NCBI GenBank assembly: GCA_030824295.1
Contig: JAVBYA010000404.1
Location: 1-5,252, forward strand
DNA length: 5,252 nt
Source of the DNA: Bacteroidota bacterium
Lineage (GTDB): Bacteria > Bacteroidota > Ignavibacteria > UBA10030 > UBA8401
Direction: 5' to 3'
Below are positions 1-5,252 of the stretch, in pieces. The notes beneath the pieces were generated by a model, which searched no databases, was not told the origin of the DNA, and worked only from the letters and a program-made list of their open reading frames with translations. Each line of letters begins with the position of its first letter. Within the stretch, counting starts at the first letter, position 1. A program made the position numbers and the translations under genes.

Positions 1-1
1 G

Positions 2-1165
2 ACGACGCTGGCGGAATACACCGTATCGTTCAACCTTGTTGCAGAGTGGTTCCGTGCCAACGGTCTTCAACCCGATGTGATCATCGCTAAACGGAAGGAG
101 TTCGGCCTCGTACTTCCCGGCACCAAGGTCGTACTGCTGAACGGCTTCTCCGGACTCGCCGTTTTCGAGCAGACCATCAGGGATTACGATGTTCGGTACA
201 TCATCTCCGGCAAGGACCGTTTTGGCTGGTACGATTTCGAGCCGCAATTGAACCTCTCCTGTACCAACAGCTTCCGGGTCGCCGGTTCTGCCGGCGGTTA
301 CGATATAATAGAAGTGCTGCCGAAAGAGGGCGAGAAGCGGACGCTGCAGTCCAACAATATCATCCGGTACCTGTTCCATCATTTTGAACGGGGTGATTTC
401 GCGCAGCTCCGTCCGTTCTTCCGTTCCGGACCCGTAGCGGCGGTTTCGCATCCGATGTTCCGGTATTACGAAGCGGTCACACTGGAATGTCTCGGTGAAC
501 TTGACTCTGCCCGACAGTTGTTCTCCTCACTGTTAGGGATGCCGCAGGGCGTCGGACTGAGTCAGCAGATCGGATTCCACCTGTCGGTATTGGATCAGCT
601 GTCCGAACTCCGGCAGACAGCGGATTCCGCACGCCGCGCCGACATCCTGTTCAATATCGCCCTCAACTATTGGGAACTGGATATGCGCACGACCGCATTG
701 CGGTATCTTAATGCAACGGTCATGCAGCAGCGTTCCTATATCCCGGCCTACAATCTGTTCATCCATTTCTCCCTGCAGACCGGCGATACGGTGAATGCAC
801 GGGGAGCGTATTCCGTCCTCTCCCGGGATTATCCGGCGGAACCGGCCGTTGCTGCATTCGGAGAACTGTTCGGACTGTTCGATGCCGATCGGTCAGCACG
901 CACTCCGGCCGGGAGGGGGGAGATCGCCGAACGTATCGCGGCGGTCTACGCGCAATTGGGCCTTTCCGATGCAAGGATCGCCTCACTGCGACGTGCAGCG
1001 TCACTGCAGCCGGAGAGGGAATCGGCAATTCTGACATTGTCTGCGTTATATCAGGAACGGAATCGATTCTATCCTGCACTCCTCATCCTTACCCGCGCAC
1101 TGGAACAACGTCCGGATTCACCGCAGATCCGAAGCACTCTTGCCTCTGTCCGGGACCGATATTGA
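2..1165 (+). CDS. GT39/ArnT-like membrane glycosyltransferase, C-terminal soluble part with TPR-like repeats (5' end outside window)
   Basis: The frame is open from base 2 to the TGA at 1163-1165, giving 387 residues with no stop before the left edge. The GTG at 77 is therefore very probably internal, not the start. Residues about 9-105 look like the extracytoplasmic tail that follows the last membrane helix of GT39/ArnT-type GT-C enzymes: an AEWFRANG helix, then PDVIIAKRKEF, short strands, and a YDVRYIISGKD strand. Residues about 115-387 are helical and TPR-like. The clearest units are near 150-180 (YEAVTLECLGELDSARQLF), 213-275 (FNIALNYWELDMRTTALRYL, then AYNLFIHFSLQTGDTVNARG) and 308-373 (IAAVYAQLGLSDARIASLRR, then ALYQERNRFYPALLILTRAL). 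No membrane segment is visible in the retained part; the catalytic membrane domain should lie upstream. It sits 80 bases before the next gene, same strand. The TPR-like tail is fairly secure; the GT39 link rests on one soluble segment and is moderate. Confidence 0.6.
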   Translation, partial: TTLAEYTVSFNLVAEWFRANGLQPDVIIAKRKEFGLVLPGTKVVLLNGFSGLAVFEQTIRDYDVRYIISGKDRFGWYDFEPQLNLSCTNSFRVAGSAGGYDIIEVLPKEGEKRTLQSNNIIRYLFHHFERGDFAQLRPFFRSGPVAAVSHPMFRYYEAVTLECLGELDSARQLFSSLLGMPQGVGLSQQIGFHLSVLDQLSELRQTADSARRADILFNIALNYWELDMRTTALRYLNATVMQQRSYIPAYNLFIHFSLQTGDTVNARGAYSVLSRDYPAEPAVAAFGELFGLFDADRSARTPAGRGEIAERIAAVYAQLGLSDARIASLRRAASLQPERESAILTLSALYQERNRFYPALLILTRALEQRPDSPQIRSTLASVRDRY

Positions 1166-1172
1166 TCCCGGA
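1149..1172 (+). terminator. Inverted repeat over the stop codon of the first gene; weak terminator or attenuator candidate
   Basis: TCCGGGA (1149-1155) is followed by its exact reverse complement TCCCGGA (1166-1172), forming a 7-bp GC-rich stem with a 10-base loop that contains the TGA stop. No U-run follows directly; the nearest T-rich stretch is at about 1188-1205 (interrupted T-runs), so it is not a textbook intrinsic terminator. It may act as a 3'-end stabiliser or be chance. Confidence 0.25.
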
Positions 1173-1245
1173 ACACCCATCACAACGGCTTTCGGCTTTT
1201 CTTTCATTCAAAAAATGAAGATATTGGCGCTGTCCTTTCCCTTGT
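1166..1245. other. 80-base intergenic gap before the unclassified membrane-protein gene
   Basis: This is the only intergenic space in the window. I see no convincing -35/-10 pair, no Bacteroidota-type TAnnTTTG element and no Shine-Dalgarno sequence before the ATG at 1246. It holds an A/T-rich weak hairpin (TTCATT at 1203-1208 against AATGAA at 1214-1219) and the start of a 13-codon ORF (ATG 1215, TAA 1254-1256) that runs over the next gene's start. Whether a promoter lies here or the four genes form a single transcript cannot be decided from sequence alone. Confidence 0.5.
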
Positions 1246-2649
1246 ATGCCAACTAACACAACAGCCATGAGTGTAGCAGAGATCTTTACCAGACGCGCTG
1301 ATGAAGAGCGGTATCCGTCATGGTACATCCATCTCTTTGTCGTTGCCGTCATCGTCCTGTTCGCCAACACGCATGCTCCCATCAATTTCGTGATGAGCTG
1401 GTACGACCGGGTTCTGCAGATCCTTCATTCCTCCGGATACATCTCATCGCTCTCGCTCCGGTCGCTCACCGAACAGAAGGACGCGAACATCGTCAATATC
1501 ATCGTGCCGGTGCGGACATGGTCATTCTTCATCGCACTCATCATCGCCTCCGTTCCGCTCGTCCGGGACGTCCGTCGCCATCTCTCACGCAACGGCACGA
1601 TCTACCGTGATCCGCGGACCTATACCGCGCTCATTATCCCGTTCGCAGTGTTGTGTCTGCTCACCTTCCCGAGTCAGTTGGGACTCGGCGGAAATATGTA
1701 TGCGCGGATGAGCCTGGAACCGCTCAGCTTCAACGACCAGAAACTGTGGTTCTATCAGCGGCTCCTGTTGCCGTCCCTCGCCTATCTGCTGATGATGAAG
1801 GGTCCGGTGCTGTATTTCATCTTCAGTCTGCTCACCACGGTCACCATGTTCCTTCTGGTCCACCTGTTCTTCCGCACCCGCGGCATCACCCTCAGCAGAC
1901 TGGAACTGGTCTCGCTCGGCTCCTGTTCGTTCCTCATGACGCAGCTGCAGATCCCCGGATACACGGAACAACTCGCCATCATCTTCCTGCTGCTACTGTT
2001 CATCGTTCCGACCGGAACGATGGGGAGGATGAGCCTGGTCGTTCTTTCCCTGTTGTCGCATGAGATCAGTATCGTCCCGCTGATGTTCCTTGCCGTACTG
2101 TATTTCACCGGGAAGGAACGTGCTATGATGGCGGTGATCATCCTCTTCTACTGCACGTTCTGGGCAGCAAGTTTCGGCGGGGATATCGCGCAGCTGCTCT
2201 CGGTGCGGAATGTGTACGGAAAGAGCGGCCTCCAGTGGGCGATGGAATTCCCTCTCCGGCTCGTCTCCGGTATCGCACTCTCCTATAAATTGCTCTGGAT
2301 CCCGATCCTTGCCGCCGCCGTGTTCTTCCGGAAGGAACGGATGCTCATCCTCGGTCTCGTCTCCATTGCGGTCGGTTTCACACTGATCGGTGTCGACACC
2401 TCCCGGCTGATGGGCTTCGGACTGATCGCACTCCTCACAGCTCTGTACCTCTTCAAGGAACAGAATCCGGATGTGCATCGATGGTATCCGGCACTGCTCA
2501 CGGTGAACATCATCATCCCGTCCTTCTTCATCGGCACCAATATCGGCATCGCCCTGGTGAACGGATTCTATGACACCGGCGGTCCTGCCGGGACCATCAT
2601 TCTGAACGGTCTGTACCAGATGTTCTACCTCGGCGTGGTGATGCGATGA
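1246..2649 (+). CDS. Polytopic inner-membrane protein of unrecognised family, possibly GT-C-like
   Basis: 467 residues, strongly hydrophobic, with about 12 predicted membrane segments (approximately 25-41, 92-106, 126-141, 172-183, 187-208, 220-235, 242-256, 262-287, 291-308, 335-360, 366-402 as two, 414-438, 447-465). I do not recognise the family. Features that look worth tracking are the segment NDQKLWFYQRLLLPSLAYLL at about 163-182, whose R-x-L-L-P core resembles the start of a helix in several GT-C-like membrane proteins, LLSHEISIVPL near 269-279, and DTSR at 384-387. No WDD motif and no TPR region are present. Start: ATG 1246 is the longest option, as the frame has a TGA at 1216-1218; ATG 1267 (MSVAEIF) is an alternative, and neither has a clear ribosome-binding site. 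The 3' end overlaps the TMTC-like gene by ATGA, so it is probably co-translated with it. Co-location with GT-C genes suggests a role in glycan transfer, polymerisation or export, but this is context only. Confidence 0.85.
   Translation: MPTNTTAMSVAEIFTRRADEERYPSWYIHLFVVAVIVLFANTHAPINFVMSWYDRVLQILHSSGYISSLSLRSLTEQKDANIVNIIVPVRTWSFFIALIIASVPLVRDVRRHLSRNGTIYRDPRTYTALIIPFAVLCLLTFPSQLGLGGNMYARMSLEPLSFNDQKLWFYQRLLLPSLAYLLMMKGPVLYFIFSLLTTVTMFLLVHLFFRTRGITLSRLELVSLGSCSFLMTQLQIPGYTEQLAIIFLLLLFIVPTGTMGRMSLVVLSLLSHEISIVPLMFLAVLYFTGKERAMMAVIILFYCTFWAASFGGDIAQLLSVRNVYGKSGLQWAMEFPLRLVSGIALSYKLLWIPILAAAVFFRKERMLILGLVSIAVGFTLIGVDTSRLMGFGLIALLTALYLFKEQNPDVHRWYPALLTVNIIIPSFFIGTNIGIALVNGFYDTGGPAGTIILNGLYQMFYLGVVMR
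2646..2649 (+). promoter_or_regulatory. ATGA stop/start overlap coupling the unclassified membrane protein to the TMTC-like gene
   Basis: The TGA at 2647-2649 ending the upstream gene shares bases with the ATG at 2646-2648. Only a weak purine-containing stretch (GGTGATG, about 2637-2643) precedes it, so the downstream start may rely on reinitiation by ribosomes finishing the upstream gene. This supports both the chosen start and a common transcript. Confidence 0.75.
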
Positions 2650-4598
2650 ACTACCGGATCGACACACGCTTGCTGCTTGCCGCGATCCTGCTGCTGGTGA
2701 CCGCGGTGTACCTGCCGCTGAGGAATGCAGAGTTCACCAATTGGGACGATCAGATCCATGTCACCGGCAATGCGAAGGTGCATACGCTCACGTGGGACTC
2801 TGCACTGGAACATTTCCGTCCCCATACGGAATACATGTACCATCCGCTCACCATGCTGACCTACGCATTGGAGTGGAAGATCGGCGGCGGTTCCCCCGCC
2901 GTGTTCCATCTCTTTAGTCTGCTGCTCCACCTGGTGAATGTGCTGCTGGTGTACCGTCTCATCCTGCGTCTCTCGTCCGACAGGAGCATCGCACTCATCG
3001 TTGCACTCCTCTTCGGTATCCATCCGGTGAATGTGGAGACCGTTGCATGGATCTCCTCCCGTAAGGACCTGTTGTACAGTCTCTTCTTCTTGGCCGGTCT
3101 GGAATTGTACGGCAAATTCCGGGCAGGGGAGAGCCGTTGGCTCTCGTATGCCGGTGTGAACCTCGTGTTCATCCTCGGCCTGCTCTCGAAACCGACCATG
3201 GTCGTCTTTCCGGTCGCTCTGGTATTGATGGACTGGTGGTCGAACCGAGCGTGGGACAGGGGAGCGTTCCTGGAGAAACTTCCGTTCTTCCTCATCTCCA
3301 TCGGCTTCGGCATCTTCACGATGCAGCTCTCGAATTCCGATACGGATGTGGTGACCATCATCTCGCTCTATGATCTCCGGCATCAGGTGCTGATGGTCTC
3401 CTATGCCGCACTCTTCTATCTCGGGAAGCTGCTGCTGCCGATCGGCTTGAGCGCCATGTACCATTATCCTGCCGTTGTGGACGGAATGCTCCCGCTGCAG
3501 TACTACGCCGCACCGGTGCTGCTCGGCAGTATTGCTGCATTCCTCATTTACTTCGGCCGGCGTCATCGATACCTGCTCTTCGGTGCCGGCTTGTATCTGC
3601 TACCGCTGCTTCTGGTCCTGCAGGTGCTTCCGTTCAACAATACCTCGCTGGTCGCAGAACGATATGCGTACATCTCATCTGTCGCAGTTCTGTTCGTTCT
3701 GGTCCTTACGGTGAAGAAACTGCTGGAACGGTTCGGCAGTGCCGATCCGTTCTGGCGTGCAACGACCGTCGCATCGATGACGCTGCTGATGTTCCTCTAC
3801 ATCGGCGGAACGGCGATACGTGTTGCGGCGTGGAAGGACAGTATCTCCATCTTCACCTCCGTCATCGAGCGGGACCCGAATGTCTGGATCGCATACGCGA
3901 ACCGCGCCATCGACCGTATCAAACTGACGGCGTATATGGATGCATTGACCGATGCCAACCGGGCGATCGAACTGCATCCTACGCGGAAAGCACTGAACGC
4001 GCTCCGGGGGAACGTTCTCTTCTTCCTGAAGCGGTATGATGAAGCGCTGGTGGACCTGGATTCCGTCACGTTCTCCGGGAAAGCAAAACCGAATGATTAT
4101 TATAACAAAGGTTCTGTGTTCTATTACCTTGAAGAGTACGACAGTGCCAAAGCGTACTTCCGGATGGCGATGGACAGGAATCCGACATTCGCACCGTCCT
4201 ATATGGGTTACGGATTGATCGAACTGAACATGCGGAAGGATGCCGCCGCCTCCCTGAAATATTTTGACAGTGCCATCGTGCTGGACGGAACACAATGGGA
4301 TGCGTATTATTTCCGGGCATCAGCGTTCCATATCCTCGGCAGACCGCGGGAAGCACTGGATGATATATCCCGCGCGTTGGCCTACCGGCAGTCATTGGCA
4401 GGGGATACCCTTGCCCTCAAGATCAATGCATCCATCGCTTCGCTGTCAACAACGATCACCGATATCAGTGAATCGGTCATCAACGGACGGGCCGATGCGC
4501 GGATGTTCGCCGAACTGAGCCGGACGTACGCATTGGTCGGCGATTCGCTCCGTGCCCGACGCTCCCAACTTCGTTCAGAAGGGAGACGTGGTCAATGA
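2646..4598 (+). CDS. TMTC-like GT-C membrane glycosyltransferase with C-terminal TPR domain
   Basis: 650 residues, complete. About 11 membrane segments (residues about 9-391) precede a soluble TPR region. The signature motifs of bacterial TMTC-like proteins occur in order: TNWDDQIHV at 31-39 in the first extracytoplasmic loop (Asp34/Asp35, acidic pair expected at the active site of GT-C enzymes), YHPLT 65-69, SLLLHLVN 91-98, HPVNVETVAWISSRKDLL 126-143, LLSKP 179-183 leading into LVLMDWW 192-198, FYLGKLLLP 257-265 with YHYP 272-275, and ERYAYIS 338-344. TPR units lie at about 412-446, 447-480, 483-514, 516-549 and 551-580, then a helical tail. Eukaryotic TMTC1-4 are ER O-mannosyltransferases acting on cadherins; their TPRs are luminal, so the periplasm is expected here. 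Donor and acceptor are unknown for the bacterial forms. Start ATG 2646 overlaps the preceding stop, and the stop overlaps the next gene's ATG. Family very likely; sugar specificity not inferable. Confidence 0.92.
   Translation: MNYRIDTRLLLAAILLLVTAVYLPLRNAEFTNWDDQIHVTGNAKVHTLTWDSALEHFRPHTEYMYHPLTMLTYALEWKIGGGSPAVFHLFSLLLHLVNVLLVYRLILRLSSDRSIALIVALLFGIHPVNVETVAWISSRKDLLYSLFFLAGLELYGKFRAGESRWLSYAGVNLVFILGLLSKPTMVVFPVALVLMDWWSNRAWDRGAFLEKLPFFLISIGFGIFTMQLSNSDTDVVTIISLYDLRHQVLMVSYAALFYLGKLLLPIGLSAMYHYPAVVDGMLPLQYYAAPVLLGSIAAFLIYFGRRHRYLLFGAGLYLLPLLLVLQVLPFNNTSLVAERYAYISSVAVLFVLVLTVKKLLERFGSADPFWRATTVASMTLLMFLYIGGTAIRVAAWKDSISIFTSVIERDPNVWIAYANRAIDRIKLTAYMDALTDANRAIELHPTRKALNALRGNVLFFLKRYDEALVDLDSVTFSGKAKPNDYYNKGSVFYYLEEYDSAKAYFRMAMDRNPTFAPSYMGYGLIELNMRKDAAASLKYFDSAIVLDGTQWDAYYFRASAFHILGRPREALDDISRALAYRQSLAGDTLALKINASIASLSTTITDISESVINGRADARMFAELSRTYALVGDSLRARRSQLRSEGRRGQ
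3876..4385 (+). repeat. Tandem TPR units within the TMTC-like protein
   Basis: About five degenerate 34-residue helix-turn-helix units at protein residues about 411-580 show the TPR spacing of small/aromatic residues and a closing Pro or equivalent: YANRAIDRIK..ANRAIELHPT, ALRGNVLFFLKRYDEALVDL, YYNKGSVFYYLEEYDSAKAY..MAMDRNPT, GYGLIELNMRKDAAASLKYF..AIVLDGT, and YYFRASAFHILGRPREALDD. The repeats are protein-level; the DNA is not detectably repeated. They would form an extracytoplasmic superhelix for protein binding. Confidence 0.8.
4579..4585 (+). promoter_or_regulatory. Shine-Dalgarno-like site for the second TMTC-like gene
   Basis: AAGGGAG lies inside the end of the upstream coding region, with 9 bases between it and the ATG at 4595. 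It is the only clearly purine-rich ribosome-binding site before a start in this window and supports ATG 4595 as the true start. Confidence 0.55.
4595..4598 (+). promoter_or_regulatory. ATGA stop/start overlap between the two TMTC-like genes
   Basis: The ATG at 4595-4597 overlaps the TGA at 4596-4598 that ends the upstream TMTC-like gene. It is the second identical four-base junction in the window and implies that the three downstream genes are translated from one message in a fixed order. Confidence 0.8.
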
Positions 4599-5252
4599 CG
4601 GCAGCCGAACCGAAATACTTCAAGCAGATCCTGTTCATCTACGTGCTGTTCGTGGTCACGGTGCTGGTCCATTTTCCGGTACTGCTGAACGGCATCATCA
4701 ACTGGAAGGATGACGAACTCTTCCTCTCGCTCCATTCCCTTTCCGGCAACATCCTCTCCGTTACTCAGCAGGATGCCCATTCGCCGGCGATGATGCTCTG
4801 GTATCGGCTGCAGTTCGCCGTCGGGAAGGATGGACACTTCCTCTATCATGCCGTCAGTCTGCTGCTGCATACGGCGAATGCGATATTGCTCTATCTTTTG
4901 CTGCTCCGGTTCCGTTGGTCAGCGGCAATGTCGGCGGCGGCAGTATTACTCTTCGCTGTGCATCCGGTCCATGTGGAATCTGTCGCAATGATCTCCGGTC
5001 AGCCGACACTCCTGACACTCTTCTTCCTGCTGCTGTTCGTTCGGTGGTATCATGCATTCCTCAGCACCGGCGGCCGTGCTTCGTATGTCGCCGCAATGTC
5101 CGCAGCGGCAGCGATCGCGGCTGTCGGATACCCGACAGTGCTGCCATTCATTGCAGCGGCCCTTCTGCATTGGTCTGCGGATCGGAGGATGACGAAAGTC
5201 ACGGTGATCCCGCTTCTTGTCCTGTGGGGGGCGACCGTTCTTCCCCTGGTCG
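4595..5252 (+). CDS. Second TMTC-like GT-C membrane protein, N-terminal 219 residues (3' end outside window)
   Basis: The frame is open from ATG 4595 to the right edge (219 full codons plus one base). It begins MTAAEPKYFK, followed by a membrane helix at about 11-31. The layout matches the upstream gene: NWKDDELF at 36-43 in the first extracytoplasmic loop, HSPAM 62-66 where the neighbour has YHPLT, SLLLHTANAILLY 88-100, and HPVHVESVAMIS 123-134, then helices at about 136-155, 165-193 and 203-219. It is therefore a divergent paralogue of the upstream gene. The motif that reads SSRKDLL next door is SGQPTLL here, and the SKP motif is replaced by VGYP (177-180), so the usual basic residues are lost. 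Whether TPRs follow is unknown. Start is supported by AAGGGAG 9 bases upstream and by the ATGA overlap. It may have another substrate or be a non-catalytic partner; both are inference. Confidence 0.85.
   Translation, partial: MTAAEPKYFKQILFIYVLFVVTVLVHFPVLLNGIINWKDDELFLSLHSLSGNILSVTQQDAHSPAMMLWYRLQFAVGKDGHFLYHAVSLLLHTANAILLYLLLLRFRWSAAMSAAAVLLFAVHPVHVESVAMISGQPTLLTLFFLLLFVRWYHAFLSTGGRASYVAAMSAAAAIAAVGYPTVLPFIAAALLHWSADRRMTKVTVIPLLVLWGATVLPLV

Noticed and set aside
1653..2063. 136-codon + strand frame inside the unclassified membrane-protein gene
   Set aside because: It is an out-of-frame overlap with Pro/His/Arg-rich translation and no domain signal; the main frame has the continuous membrane-segment pattern.
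1993..2667. 224-codon open frame on the - strand opposite the unclassified membrane protein
   Set aside because: It is also in register with the + strand codons and has a highly polar, low-information composition. It has no motif or ribosome-binding site and overlaps a clearly hydrophobic coding frame.
2625..3566. 313-codon open frame on the - strand opposite the TMTC-like gene
   Set aside because: It is in codon register with the + strand gene, so it stays open because that gene rarely uses TTA, CTA and TCA. Its product is rich in Gln, Glu, His and Asp with no recognisable domain, as expected for an antisense shadow, while the + strand shows clear family motifs.
3675..4295. 206-codon open frame on the - strand opposite the TPR region
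   Set aside because: It is an in-register shadow of the TPR coding region; the + strand frame encodes recognisable TPR units.
4592..4870. 92-codon - strand frame over the start of the second TMTC-like gene
   Set aside because: It is an in-register antisense shadow. The + strand frame from 4595 is longer, open to the edge, has a Shine-Dalgarno site and family motifs.
1..5252. CRISPR array, tRNA/rRNA, insertion sequence or attachment site
   Set aside because: I saw no regularly spaced direct repeats, no tRNA-like or rRNA-like segments, no transposase reading frame and no terminal inverted repeats; nearly all bases are explained by the four coding frames.

Overview
The window is one strand-consistent stretch of four genes, all on the + strand, for large polytopic membrane proteins. 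At least three look like GT-C glycosyltransferases, which move sugars from lipid-linked donors on the outer face of the cytoplasmic membrane. The sequence is moderately GC-rich, densely coded and has short or overlapping gene junctions, so it is bacterial. Multi-copy TMTC-like membrane/TPR proteins of this kind are frequent in Bacteroidota/Chlorobi-related groups, Planctomycetes and many environmental Gram-negatives. I lean weakly to the FCB group because three of the four starts lack a clear Shine-Dalgarno sequence, but no marker gene fixes the taxon.

Layout. (1) 2-1165 is the 3' part of a gene running in from the left edge; it encodes the soluble tail of a GT39/ArnT-like membrane glycosyltransferase followed by TPR-like helices. 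(2) 1166-1245 is a short intergenic gap with a 7-bp inverted repeat over the stop codon and a tiny 13-codon ORF. (3) 1246-2649 encodes a roughly 12-TM membrane protein of no recognised family. (4) 2646-4598 encodes a complete bacterial TMTC-like protein: a GT-C membrane domain with the classic motifs, then about five TPRs. (5) 4595-5252 is the start of a second TMTC-like gene, cut by the right edge; its fold-level landmarks are kept but several signature residues are changed.

The last three genes are joined by two ATGA stop/start overlaps (2646-2649 and 4595-4598), so they are almost certainly co-transcribed and probably translationally coupled. The first gene may belong to the same operon, 80 bases upstream. 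The plausible joint role is extracytoplasmic glycosylation of proteins, or assembly of a surface glycan, with the TPR domains of genes 1 and 3 facing the periplasm and binding partners or substrates. That role is inference: no donor-synthesis gene, flippase, acceptor protein or regulator is visible here. The most notable point is the tandem pair of a motif-complete TMTC-like enzyme and a motif-altered paralogue, next to an unclassified membrane protein.
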